From: Clostridiales bacterium
Lineage (GTDB): Bacteria > Bacillota > Clostridia > Oscillospirales > Acutalibacteraceae
Assembly (NCBI GenBank): GCA_012840445.1
Contig: DULI01000007.1
Coordinates: 186,001 to 250,000 of the forward strand
Direction of reading: 5' to 3'
Length of the DNA: 64,000 nucleotides
Part shown: positions 54,468-63,218 of the stretch, in pieces
Layout of the letters: each line of letters begins with the position of its first letter
How positions within the stretch are numbered: position 1 is the stretch's first letter
Translations under genes and position numbers: made by a program
The notes under the pieces: model-generated
The model's database searches: none
What the model saw: the letters and a program-made list of their open reading frames with translations, nothing else
What the model was told of the DNA's origin: nothing

Positions 54468-56246
54468 TCACTCAATTACATGATATTCTTTCAGCAACTT
54501 TTCGATATCTGTTCCGCGGATCTTCTCCAGCAGCTTCTTGACCACCATTTTCTCCTTGAAACCCAGGTTCATTTCCGTCAGGGGCTTGCCGTCCCGAAGC
54601 TGGATGGTGGCGTTCAGCAGATCACGGATGTCGTAGACGCTGCCCCAGACCTCGGGCACACCACGGTCGATGTCCAGCAGGGTGTAGACAGCCTCCATGC
54701 CGGTACGCATGGAATACTCGGTGGTGAAGATGGTATCCCGCTTGGTTTCGGCAAACTGACCCAGGAACGCAAAGTTCACAGAACCCTCGGGCACCACATC
54801 AGGACGGTCACCGGCGGCACGGGGCATGAAGAAAGCGGTAATATAGGGCATCATCACCGGCACAGTGTTGGCGCTGTGCTCGGCCAGCTCCTCGATCTCC
54901 CCCACCGGCACGCCGATGTGGTACAGCCACTCCATACAGATTTCCTTACCGGTGCACTCCCGCATGGGCTTCTTCACGAAGTCGCCGGGTTTGTCGGAGA
55001 ACAGACCGTAAACCCACACCAGGCACTGATCCTTGGGCTGATTCCGGAACTGGGGCTGACGGTTAATGGTCCAGCTCAGGAGCCAGCCGGAATCCTTCAC
55101 GGTCACGATGCCGCCGGTAACCACGCCGCCGGTAAAGGGGTCACGCTTGCAGATATTCTTGATATAGGGAATGATCTTCTGATCCAGTGTGGTGACGGTG
55201 GCGCTCATCCAGTTGGACTGCTCAGGATCATGGCAGAACTTGTCGGGATGACCGAAGGAAGGATCCTGTGCAGCAATTCTGCGCCACATATCCCAGCCGC
55301 CGCCGGGCTTGATTTCGGGGTTGAAGGGTGCCACGGTGTTCTGGGAACCCATGGTGGCGTTCTCCACGCAGCCACCGTTGGTAATGAACACCAGATCGTT
55401 TTCTGTCAGGTCAACAAACTGATGTTTGCCCTCAGACAGCAGCTCAATACGCTTTGCCTGCTTTTTACCGGGCTGGATGTCGAACTCCACATTGACCACC
55501 TTGGTGTTATAGTGGAACTGGACACCGAAGCCTTCCAGATAGTTGACCATGGGCAGAATCATAGATTCGTACTGGTTATAACGGGTGAACCGCAGAGCCT
55601 TGAAGTCCGGCAGACCGCCCACATGGTGGATATAGCGCTTGAGATACAGCTTCATTTCCAAAGCGCTGTGCCAGTTCTCAAAGGCAAACATGGTGCGCCA
55701 GTAGAGCCAGAAATTGGAGTTCAGCACCTCATCATCGAAGAAATCCGTGATGCGCTTATCGTACAGGTCTTCATCGGGGGTGAAGAACAGCTTCATAATC
55801 TCCATTGCAGCCTTGTCGGACAGACCGAACTTGCCGTCGGTGTGGGCATCCTGACCCTGGTTGACGGTTGCTCGGCAGAGGGAGTAGTTGGGGTCTTTCT
55901 TATTCAGCCAGTAGTATTCGTCCAGGACACTGACCCCTTCTGTCTCGATGGAAGGAATGGAGCGGAACAAATCCCACATGACCTCGAAATGGTTATCCAT
56001 CTCCCGTCCGCCCCGCATGACATAGCCTACATCGGGGTACTGCCAGCCATCGCATGCACCGCCGGGAATGGGGTCTTTCTCATAGATGTGGATGTTCTGA
56101 CCCTGCAGCTGTCCGTCACGAACCAGATAGCAGGCGGCAGTCAGAGCCGCAAGGCCGGTGCCGATGATGTGGGCGGATTTGTTGTCCACGCCCTCGGGCT
56201 TTCTGGGACGGGCAAAGGCTTCGTAATTACCGCTGGAATAATACAT
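54468..56246 (-). CDS. ohyA: Oleate hydratase
   Basis: An FAD-dependent enzyme that adds water to cis-9 unsaturated fatty acids, making 10-hydroxystearate from oleate. The 592-residue protein has the FAD-binding HIIGTGLAALTAACYLVRDG, YEKDPIPGGACDGW, GYVMRGGREMDNHFEVMWDL, FAFENWHSALEMKLYLKRY, FITNGGCVENATMGSQ and the C-terminal FAETKRDTIFTTEYSMRTGMEAVYTLL. All are landmark segments of the MCRA family, and the length is normal. The C-terminus is a basic amphipathic helix that attaches to membranes in the Staphylococcus enzyme. AAGGAGG precedes the ATG. A TATAAT lies at 56280-56285, without a clear -35. The enzyme detoxifies antimicrobial fatty acids. Confidence 0.97.
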   Translation of the reverse strand: MYYSSGNYEAFARPRKPEGVDNKSAHIIGTGLAALTAACYLVRDGQLQGQNIHIYEKDPIPGGACDGWQYPDVGYVMRGGREMDNHFEVMWDLFRSIPSIETEGVSVLDEYYWLNKKDPNYSLCRATVNQGQDAHTDGKFGLSDKAAMEIMKLFFTPDEDLYDKRITDFFDDEVLNSNFWLYWRTMFAFENWHSALEMKLYLKRYIHHVGGLPDFKALRFTRYNQYESMILPMVNYLEGFGVQFHYNTKVVNVEFDIQPGKKQAKRIELLSEGKHQFVDLTENDLVFITNGGCVENATMGSQNTVAPFNPEIKPGGGWDMWRRIAAQDPSFGHPDKFCHDPEQSNWMSATVTTLDQKIIPYIKNICKRDPFTGGVVTGGIVTVKDSGWLLSWTINRQPQFRNQPKDQCLVWVYGLFSDKPGDFVKKPMRECTGKEICMEWLYHIGVPVGEIEELAEHSANTVPVMMPYITAFFMPRAAGDRPDVVPEGSVNFAFLGQFAETKRDTIFTTEYSMRTGMEAVYTLLDIDRGVPEVWGSVYDIRDLLNATIQLRDGKPLTEMNLGFKEKMVVKKLLEKIRGTDIEKLLKEYHVIE

Positions 56247-56310
56247 AACATGTTCCTCCTTGTTTTTGTTTGTGCTCTCATTATATCGGGGAAAGAATCT
56301 GTTTTATACG

Positions 56311-56361
56311 GACAAAAGCGGCCTCCATGCCTGAAATTTAGGCATAGAGGCCGCTTTTGTC
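56311..56361 (-). terminator. Terminator between the regulator pair and ohyA
   Basis: A very long hairpin (GACAAAAGCGGCCTC and ATGCCT pair with AGGCAT and GAGGCCGCTTTTGTC, one mismatch), eight bases after the TetR stop. It separates the XRE-TetR transcript from ohyA, which must then have its own promoter. Confidence 0.88.
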
Positions 56362-56369
56362 TGAAAAAT

Positions 56370-56930
56370 TTATTTTTCCTTTTCACATCGGGCGATCAAA
56401 CGTTCAAGATCACCCTGCTTCAATTCGTAAATCCGTTGGAATCGGGTTTGAATTCCTTCCTGCATCCCTGTTTCCAGCCAGCCGATGATAATACCGAAGC
56501 AGACGCATTTTAAGTAATCTATGATGACCTTTCGGTCTTCCGCAGAAATCTGCCTTCCCGCCAAGATCCCGTCCACATAAATCGTGACCACATGCTCGCA
56601 TACCCGCCACTGATACTGCTCGTAGATATCCCGGTTGACGGAGTGGTAAATGTGCATAACCGCTTTCCGGTTTTCCAACGCAAAGCTGAGGGCGGCATTG
56701 ATGCAATCCTCCAGCGATTCTACCGCTGGATGCTCCCGGATCATCCGCTCCGCATCCTCATCTACAATGCTTTCCACCAATTGCGGCAGGTCCTGGTAAT
56801 AGTAATAAAAGGTATTGCGGTTCACGCCGCAGTCATCTACAATATCCCGAATGGTAATTTGGCTCAAAGGCTTCTCGTTCAATAGTTTCACAAATGAATC
56901 CCGAATGGCTTTTTTAGTAAAACTGGCCAT
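56370..56930 (-). CDS. TetR/AcrR family transcriptional regulator
   Basis: A 186-residue regulator. The N-terminal helix-turn-helix (IRDSFVKLLNEKPLSQITIRDIVDDCGVNRNTFYYYYQDL) is typical TetR, and the remainder is an all-helical ligand-binding and dimerisation domain. It starts three bases after the XRE gene. The likely targets are its own operon and the adjacent ohyA transcript. A fatty acid or acyl-CoA ligand, as for FadR/FasR-type TetR proteins, is an inference from the neighbourhood. Confidence 0.92.
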   Translation of the reverse strand: MASFTKKAIRDSFVKLLNEKPLSQITIRDIVDDCGVNRNTFYYYYQDLPQLVESIVDEDAERMIREHPAVESLEDCINAALSFALENRKAVMHIYHSVNRDIYEQYQWRVCEHVVTIYVDGILAGRQISAEDRKVIIDYLKCVCFGIIIGWLETGMQEGIQTRFQRIYELKQGDLERLIARCEKEK

Positions 56931-56933
56931 GCG

Positions 56934-57158
56934 TTACGCCTCCTTATTACACAGTGTAACGACATCTGAAATATCACATTGAAGGGCAACACATATTTTT
57001 ACAATCGTATCCAGATGGACCGGCTGATCTTTTCCCATTTTAGCAATCACGGACGAACTGAGATGTGCCATATTCTGTAAATCTTTTTTCTTCAATTTAC
57101 GGTCAATCAACAGTTTCCAAAGGCTGTTATAAGAAAGGCTAAGCGTTGCATTATCCAT
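56934..57158 (-). CDS. Small XRE-type regulator
   Basis: A 74-residue protein that is nearly all one Cro/C1-type helix-turn-helix: LWKLLIDRKLKKKDLQNMAHLSSSVIAKMGKDQPVHLDTIVKICVALQCDISDVV. This form is typical of element-borne repressors with no ligand domain. It is first in an operon with tetR, with a dyad over its promoter. Confidence 0.9.
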   Translation of the reverse strand: MDNATLSLSYNSLWKLLIDRKLKKKDLQNMAHLSSSVIAKMGKDQPVHLDTIVKICVALQCDISDVVTLCNKEA

Positions 57159-57182
57159 TTTTCCACCCCACAGTGTTGTGTC

Positions 57183-57220
57183 ATGATATATATTATATCA
57201 TTTTTTCTTCTAATACGCAA
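57183..57220 (-). promoter_or_regulatory. Promoter with overlapping dyad operator for the XRE-TetR operon
   Basis: On the minus strand -35 TTGCGT (57215-57220) and -10 TATAAT (57192-57197) are 17 bases apart. The -10 is embedded in a perfect dyad, ATGATATA-TAT-TATATCAT (57183-57201). The XRE start is 34 bases downstream, so repression by its own product is likely. Confidence 0.55.
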
Positions 57221-57379
57221 TAGAATTTACACGAAATCGCTATTTTTATATAGTTAATAAAAAGTCCGCCGATTACAAGTCATCACGCAAAAGTTTTTTG
57301 GAGACAATCTTCAGATAGAATTTATATGGATGTTTGCAAAGTAGAAAGGAACAAATACGAAGGAAATTCGTATGTAGTG

Positions 57380-57404
57380 AGATGCCGCCCGGAAAGACGG
57401 CATC
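57380..57404 (-). terminator. Hairpin behind the CHAP-domain gene
   Basis: GATGCCG pairs with CGGCATC five bases after the stop on the minus strand, without a long T-run. It may mark the end of the conjugation operon. The rest of 57221-57379 shows no gene. Confidence 0.5.
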
Positions 57405-57408
57405 TTGT

Positions 57409-59256
57409 TTAATAGGCGGGAATACCATAACCAAGGATTTCATAGTATCCCACCGGATACTGCCTCTGGCGACAGCTATCGCCGGAATTGCCCTCGACGG
57501 TGTAGACAATGCCATTTTCGCATTTCTCCACAATGCCCACATGATCGGAAAGTCCATCCTGGGGGCCGGAGGAGCCATTTGGAGAATCCCAGTCAAAGAA
57601 GATAACCATGCCCGGTGTCGGCTCAATGCTGTTGTCAGCCCATTGGTCACGATCCTTGAACCATTGGACGCCGTTCACGCAACCTGCGAATTTTGGAATG
57701 ATGCCGTTTTCGATATAGCCGCACTCGTTGGCGCACCAGCTCACAAAGCAGGCACACCATTCCACACGGCCCTCAAAGCCGTACCATGACCAATAGGGCT
57801 GTCCACCGATATTACCCACCTGGGACAAGGCTACGGCCACAATCGCATCATCGCTGACGCCGATTCCATACAGCACCGCCGCCCACAGGGAATTGTTTTC
57901 CTCTGCCAATAGCTCTGAAAGTTGCTCCCGCTGGTCGGCATTGAAACCAAAATAGTCAGCCATTTCCTCGGCGGTTTTATGGCTGACCGTGATATACAGT
58001 GTGGTTCGGGTAACGGTGGTTGTGGTTTCCACAATGTTGCCGTTACCATCGTCCGATTCCTCGATCACCGTTTCGGTGTTGGTTTCCGTCCGGGAGGAGA
58101 TTTCATTCATCTGCCAGAAGATATCCTTTAGAATGGCTTTCCTGGCATCGTCCACCGTTGCCACATCCATGGCGTTGTCCGGGTCAGTGGTGGTTTTGAC
58201 CGCATAGACGGATAGCACCTCCGGCCAGACGGCGCGGGAACCGGACATTTCCAGCACATCATAGGAGATATTGGCCTTGATGGTGTCAAGTTGGTTTTCG
58301 TAATCCTCGTTGATCTCCCGTACCACTGTCTGCATGGTCTGCCCGGTGCCGGTGTCCTCACCGGAGAAGAAAATCCCAAAGCAGGAACCAACCATCAGCC
58401 CGATCAGGCAGATAATAACGATGACAGCCACTGCAATCCACCCACCTGCAGCAATCGCGGCAACCAGTGCTTTGGTTGCCGCGATGATTGCCTTTACTGC
58501 CGCAGCAGTAGCTTTTGCCGCCGCCTTGATGCCGGCTGCGGTTGCCTTTGCGGCTGCACGGGCTGCCTGAGTCGCCCGGTGAGAAGCCTTTGCCGCTGCC
58601 TGGGCGGATTTCTGTGCCGCCTTTGCCGTGGCCTGACTGGTCTTGATGGCCGTTCTGGCCGTCTGCTCAGCAGTTTTAATGGATTTCTGCGTGGTCTTGA
58701 CCGTAGCTTTTCCGGTGGATCTGGCAGACTGCTTGATGGTCTTTTCACCACGCTCCACCGTCTTAATAGTCTGAACCTCCCGGCCAGCGGTTTTCACGGA
58801 CTGGCGGGAGGTATCCGCAGAGCGACGGCGGACACGATCCGCCGCCTTTTCACGGGCCTGCTTTTTCGGCAGGACTGCCTTGCGCTGTTCCATTGCCGCC
58901 CCATGCTGCTCAGCGTTTGGGCTGTGCTGTCCTACTCCCGCTTTTGGCTGTTCTGAACCGGTTTTACGCTGTTCAAAATGCTCCCTTGCCTTGGAAATGT
59001 TCTCCCTGGTCGCCTGAACACCTTTGCGGCCCTGCTTATCAAATTGGTGGGCAGCTTCATAAGTGACCGTTTCCGTACCTCCCGAAAAGCGGTCAGCCGC
59101 ATATTCCTCCGGGGAGCTTTCCGCAGAATATACGCCATGCCCAGCCTTTTCCCTGGTTCGCACATAGGCTTCTTTCATGCGTTCCCCGGCAACCGCTGCT
59201 TTATCCAGCGTTTTAATCGTACCCTTGACAGTATCCCTCGTTTTAATGTCCGGCAT
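57409..59256 (-). CDS. CHAP-domain conjugation protein (CD1108-like, peptidoglycan hydrolase)
   Basis: A 615-residue protein. An N-terminal basic cytoplasmic part of about 260 residues is full of Lys/Ala/Thr coiled-coil repeats, followed by one membrane helix (about 275-300). An extracellular region includes a lysozyme-like helical domain (about 325-470) and a C-terminal CHAP amidase/endopeptidase domain (about 475-615) with the catalytic Cys in WCACFVSWC and His in DHVGIVE. In Tn916/Tn1549-type elements such proteins open the cell wall for the conjugation channel. It overlaps the sortase gene by 14 bases. Confidence 0.9.
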   Translation of the reverse strand: MPDIKTRDTVKGTIKTLDKAAVAGERMKEAYVRTREKAGHGVYSAESSPEEYAADRFSGGTETVTYEAAHQFDKQGRKGVQATRENISKAREHFEQRKTGSEQPKAGVGQHSPNAEQHGAAMEQRKAVLPKKQAREKAADRVRRRSADTSRQSVKTAGREVQTIKTVERGEKTIKQSARSTGKATVKTTQKSIKTAEQTARTAIKTSQATAKAAQKSAQAAAKASHRATQAARAAAKATAAGIKAAAKATAAAVKAIIAATKALVAAIAAGGWIAVAVIVIICLIGLMVGSCFGIFFSGEDTGTGQTMQTVVREINEDYENQLDTIKANISYDVLEMSGSRAVWPEVLSVYAVKTTTDPDNAMDVATVDDARKAILKDIFWQMNEISSRTETNTETVIEESDDGNGNIVETTTTVTRTTLYITVSHKTAEEMADYFGFNADQREQLSELLAEENNSLWAAVLYGIGVSDDAIVAVALSQVGNIGGQPYWSWYGFEGRVEWCACFVSWCANECGYIENGIIPKFAGCVNGVQWFKDRDQWADNSIEPTPGMVIFFDWDSPNGSSGPQDGLSDHVGIVEKCENGIVYTVEGNSGDSCRQRQYPVGYYEILGYGIPAY

Positions 59257-60058
59257 CGTCGTCCACCTCCTCAGCGTACGGCACCACCAGCTTTGCTACA
59301 ATGACCATTCTGCCATTGGTGCGGCTGTATTCACAGGTAGACAGGGTAATCAGCGTATCGCCGTACTCAGCGGATACGCCCGTATCATACAGGGCAAGAG
59401 ATTTGCACTCTGCGATAAACTCGTCAAAGGCTGCTTCATCCTCCGCATTGACGAAATGATAATATTTGAACCCCTCCTGAGAATAGGCCACCGTCTTGAA
59501 TGTAGCAATGATCTCATACTCACCAAAGTCTGCCAGTGTGTCAAAGTGGACGGTCTTATGCTCCTGGTAGAAATCCTCGCTCTCATACTTGCACAGGTCA
59601 GAGAACATGGAGCCGTTTTTCATGTGATGTCCGTAGATTACCACGTTATCGGACTGTTCCAGATCGCAGTTTTCCTGCACATAGGGCACGCCATAGTCGC
59701 TGTACGACTTGTCAAAGGCGTGCTTCAGATAAAAGTCAGGATTACCCGGTGTCTGCATGACCGGATAATTGATATTGGTGCCGTCAATGGTAATCCAACC
59801 CACAAAGTCAGGGTTCTGCTCATAGACTGCGGCATATTTTTCATAGGCAGTTAAGGCAGGCGGGATTTCCGATTCGCTCGTTTCTTCCGACTGCTCAGCA
59901 GCATCCGGCTCCGTTTCGTCCACTATCATATCTGCGATATTGTCAAAGGCTTCGGCGCTCTGCTTCTGATCGGAAAGCTGCCGTCCCAGCATAATACCTG
60001 AAAAGAGAAAAAGGACGGCAAATACAGCCGCCCCACAAAGCAAAAGTTTCTGTTTCAT
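59243..60058 (-). CDS. srtB: Class B sortase
   Basis: A 271-residue transpeptidase with an N-terminal membrane anchor (about 5-27). The catalytic His is in VIYGHHMKNGSMF, the Cys in TLITLSTCEY and the Arg in TNGRMVIVAKL, the arrangement of sortase B. It attaches proteins with a C-terminal sorting signal to peptidoglycan. GGAGGT six bases before the ATG at 60058 fixes the start; the longer frame overlaps the next gene. Sortases are frequent inside conjugation modules of clostridial elements, where they may anchor adhesins or channel parts. Confidence 0.92.
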   Translation of the reverse strand: MKQKLLLCGAAVFAVLFLFSGIMLGRQLSDQKQSAEAFDNIADMIVDETEPDAAEQSEETSESEIPPALTAYEKYAAVYEQNPDFVGWITIDGTNINYPVMQTPGNPDFYLKHAFDKSYSDYGVPYVQENCDLEQSDNVVIYGHHMKNGSMFSDLCKYESEDFYQEHKTVHFDTLADFGEYEIIATFKTVAYSQEGFKYYHFVNAEDEAAFDEFIAECKSLALYDTGVSAEYGDTLITLSTCEYSRTNGRMVIVAKLVVPYAEEVDDDAGH

Positions 60059-60077
60059 AAAGTACCTCCGTTTCTGA

Positions 60078-60482
60078 TTACCGCGCATAATCGGGTTGAT
60101 TTTTTGATGCAGAAATGTCCCGACAATATTCGGGGTATCTGATTTTGATTCCTTCCATAAAATAAGGGGCGAACTCACAGCAAAACAGGTCATTAGGCGT
60201 AAATTCATCGCCCTGCCGGTCTCCACTGTATCCGTTCCAGAGATTAAAAGCAAGCTGACACACACGGACGGTTCCGCTGGTCTGCCAGCCGCCGTGCATC
60301 CCCTCCGGCATAATCCAGTCATTCTTGAAGTCAAACATCCGATTGATATTGGCCCTCGTTTCCGGGGCAATTCCCATTACATAGAAGAACGCCCGGTGAT
60401 AGGTGTCATTTTTACGGCACTTGCCCATCATTTCCACAAAGAAATCCCGGTGTGCCTTGGATCTGAATTTGATCTCTGCCAT
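60078..60482 (-). CDS. DUF6075-like small protein of conjugative elements
   Basis: A 134-residue soluble protein with conserved-looking Trp, His and Cys residues (FFVEMMGKCRKNDTYHRAFFYVMGI, LAFNLWNGY, CCEFAPYFMEGIKIRYPEY). It matches what I recall of the DUF6075 family from Firmicutes conjugative elements. The function is unknown. Its start lies one base from the VirB4-like stop, so it belongs to the transfer operon. Confidence 0.7.
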   Translation of the reverse strand: MAEIKFRSKAHRDFFVEMMGKCRKNDTYHRAFFYVMGIAPETRANINRMFDFKNDWIMPEGMHGGWQTSGTVRVCQLAFNLWNGYSGDRQGDEFTPNDLFCCEFAPYFMEGIKIRYPEYCRDISASKNQPDYAR

Positions 60483-60483
60483 A

Positions 60484-62838
60484 TTACACTGTTTCCTCCT
60501 TACCTCTGCCGCCGAACACGCCCTCGCCCGGTTTGGTGGTCATCAGCTTATAGAGCTGGGTGTCCTTCGGGAACCGGTTGACAAACGGAACCAGGGCGGA
60601 ACCGTACTTAATCAGACCACACCCGGCATCGGCATTGGTGACATAGCTCATCTGTTCATTGGAGATATTCAAAAGCCTTGCCAGCTTCTCCCGGTCAGAG
60701 GCCGCCTGATTGAGCATAACAATAAACTCAGAGTTGGAAAGCATGGTGCTGGCCTGCACGGAATCCAGCAGATACTCCACATTCTGCGTGATGGCCGTCG
60801 GGTAGGCGTTCCGCTTTCGGAACTGCCGCCATGCGCTGTTGAAGAAGTTACCGCTGTACTCATTTTCAAAAACTACATGGAACTCGTCAATAAATACATG
60901 AGTGCGCTTTCCGCGTTTCCAGTTCAGTGTAACACGATTGAGCATGGTGTCGGTGATAACCAGAAGGCCGGTAGGCTTGAGCTGTTCGCCCAGGTCATGG
61001 ATATTGAACACCACCACACGCTTATCCAAATCCACATTGCTGCCATGACCGAAAATGTCCAGGGAACCGGTGGTGAACAGCTCCAGCGACAGGGCAATCT
61101 CCCTGGCCTTTTCCTCCGGCTGTTCCATCAGCTTTTCACGCAGGGTACAAAGGGTCGGAATAATGCCGGTTTCCTCCGCTTCCTGATATACCAGAGCTGT
61201 GCAGCGGTCAATGATGGACTTGTGCTGCGGGCCGACGCCGTGCTTGTCGATCTGCTCCACCAGCGACATGATAAACTGCGATTTCTCCACAATCGGATTG
61301 TTCTCGCCGTAACCCTCCACCATATACATGGCGTTCAAACGGTCTTTACCGCCTGCGGCCACGCTGATGACTGTGCCGATGTCACTGCCCATCGCCTCCA
61401 CCAGCGGGGCAAACTCGCCCTCCGGGTCACAGATGAGAATATCATCATCGGTATTCAGCATGAGGAACGCAATCAATTCCTTTGCGGAGAAGGACTTTCC
61501 GGAACCGGGAACGCCCAGCAGGAATGCTGATTGGTTGAGAAGGTTCGCCTTGTTACACATAATCAGGTTGTGGGAAATGGCGTTTTCCCCGAAGTAGATG
61601 CCGCCCTTGTCCTGAATCTCCTGCACCTTAAAGGGCATGAACACCGCAAGGCTCTCCGTAGTCAGGGTACGGAACGCATTGATCTTCCTGGTACCGATGG
61701 GCAGCACCGTGTTCAGGCCGTCAAGCTGCTGGAATTTCAGCACCGCCATCTGACACATTTTCTGGCGTGACAGCGAAAGCACGGCATCAGTATCGGCGTC
61801 AAGCTGCTCCTTGGTATCGGCGGTGAGAACCATCGTCAGCACGGCCATCATCATGCGCTGGTCACGGGCAGTCAGATCGTCCAGAAATTCCTTGCTTTCC
61901 TTTCTCTGCTGCTCCATGTCATAGGGAATGGTGGCAGAGAAATTGTTGTTGGCGTTCTGGCGGCGTTGCCAGTTGGTGATGTTCGTTTCCACGCCCAGCA
62001 GACGGTTCTCCACCTCGCGCACAGCTTCGTCCATGGGGATCGGAACCACATCAATAGACAGCATCAGGTTCCGGTTCATATCGGTCAGCTCCGTCACAAA
62101 GCTGTCCTTGATATAGTTGGCGTAGTCCTTCAAAAAAAGAACCCGGCAGAAGGTTCCGCCGAGTATCAGGTAATCGCTGTGCTTTTCAATGCCGTCCGGG
62201 CAGATATAATCCCGGAAGTCATGGCCCTTCTTCATCATATCCCGCGCGTTGAAATGGAAATCCGCTTCCTCCCCTTGTCGGTAGAAGTCATGGAGAATCC
62301 GCAGCCGTTCCGTCGCGTCCAGCTCCACGCACTTGGAGCCGAGAGCCGCGAAGTGGGCCGTCAGATCGGCTCCCACACGGGCAAAGTAGGTTCGCGCGTC
62401 CTCGATGTGTTTTTTCCCCACCGTAATGGTGATATATTTCTCCTGTATTATGCCGTTGGCACCGGTGGCTTTCTCCAGAAGCATCTCGTTATACTCTCTG
62501 CGGTACACATCCCGGCTGTCGCCGCGCAGGGGCATGAGGATGGACTGCTCAAAATTAGCCCGGTTCAGACGGCGGTTGTTAATGGTGATTTTGGTGGTGG
62601 CCCCGGAGTCCAGACTGTTCAGAAGCTCTGAGTAGTCCAGGAACATGACCTTTTTGTCCTCCAGACTGGCTACCTGGTAGTTGATGTCCGAAAACTGATA
62701 GCTTTTGGAGAACTTGCTCCCCAACTGAAAAATGCCGTCACTCCACATACGCCGGATGGGGATCACATCCTGCACCTTGCGGGGAACGGTGTATTTCTCC
62801 TTATCCTGTTTTAACAGATTGCTCAGGGTCTTAATCAT
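60484..62838 (-). CDS. VirB4/TraE-like conjugation ATPase
   Basis: A 784-residue cytoplasmic ATPase that powers assembly and operation of the conjugation channel. The Walker A motif (LLGVPGSGKSFSAKE) is at about residue 450 and the Walker B motif in HVFIDEFHVVF. The N-terminal 400 residues form the VirB4 N-domain. AITQNVEYLLDS and NSEFIVMLNQA are typical of the VirB4/TcpF group in Gram-positive elements. It overlaps the prgI stop by eight bases. Confidence 0.94.
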   Translation of the reverse strand: MIKTLSNLLKQDKEKYTVPRKVQDVIPIRRMWSDGIFQLGSKFSKSYQFSDINYQVASLEDKKVMFLDYSELLNSLDSGATTKITINNRRLNRANFEQSILMPLRGDSRDVYRREYNEMLLEKATGANGIIQEKYITITVGKKHIEDARTYFARVGADLTAHFAALGSKCVELDATERLRILHDFYRQGEEADFHFNARDMMKKGHDFRDYICPDGIEKHSDYLILGGTFCRVLFLKDYANYIKDSFVTELTDMNRNLMLSIDVVPIPMDEAVREVENRLLGVETNITNWQRRQNANNNFSATIPYDMEQQRKESKEFLDDLTARDQRMMMAVLTMVLTADTKEQLDADTDAVLSLSRQKMCQMAVLKFQQLDGLNTVLPIGTRKINAFRTLTTESLAVFMPFKVQEIQDKGGIYFGENAISHNLIMCNKANLLNQSAFLLGVPGSGKSFSAKELIAFLMLNTDDDILICDPEGEFAPLVEAMGSDIGTVISVAAGGKDRLNAMYMVEGYGENNPIVEKSQFIMSLVEQIDKHGVGPQHKSIIDRCTALVYQEAEETGIIPTLCTLREKLMEQPEEKAREIALSLELFTTGSLDIFGHGSNVDLDKRVVVFNIHDLGEQLKPTGLLVITDTMLNRVTLNWKRGKRTHVFIDEFHVVFENEYSGNFFNSAWRQFRKRNAYPTAITQNVEYLLDSVQASTMLSNSEFIVMLNQAASDREKLARLLNISNEQMSYVTNADAGCGLIKYGSALVPFVNRFPKDTQLYKLMTTKPGEGVFGGRGKEETV

Positions 62839-63196
62839 GGGCTTTCAATACCTCCTTTTCATGGGCTTCCATGGTGCCTTTGAGGGCTTCGTAATAGTAG
62901 TTGACCGGCTCAAACCTGATCTCTCTCGGCTCCAGCATTTCAGAGCGGAACCACGCCCACAAAAACTGCTCGGCGGTCATGCCGTGGTAGGATACAAAGC
63001 CCAGCGCCGCAAAGGGGGCTGCCCCCAGCACACACATCCAGGATACGGTTTCCGTTCCCACATAGGGCCGAAGCAGAAAGTACAGCCCCACGGCAACACC
63101 GATTGCCAGCAACGAAAAAACGAACTGCCGCATGGTCAGTCCGAAAAACATAGACTCCGTATAGTTACGGATTTCACGGTTGATTTTAACCTCCAT
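62831..63196 (-). CDS. PrgI family membrane protein of the transfer system
   Basis: A 121-residue protein that begins VKINREIRNYTESMFFGLTMRQFVFSLLAIG. It has two close membrane helices (about 25-45 and 50-70) and a short cytoplasmic tail. This is the PrgI/TcpE-like family, a VirB3-type partner always found just upstream of the VirB4-like ATPase. Size and order match Tn1549-like modules. Confidence 0.9.
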   Translation of the reverse strand: MEVKINREIRNYTESMFFGLTMRQFVFSLLAIGVAVGLYFLLRPYVGTETVSWMCVLGAAPFAALGFVSYHGMTAEQFLWAWFRSEMLEPREIRFEPVNYYYEALKGTMEAHEKEVLKAHD

Positions 63197-63218
63197 TTGT
63201 AATCGCTCCTTTCCAAAA

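Noticed and set aside
54456..56513. Plus-strand frame of 685 codons
   Set aside because: It is antisense to oleate hydratase, which has clear family motifs over its whole length. Open antisense frames are common in G+C-rich genes, and this one shows no recognisable family.
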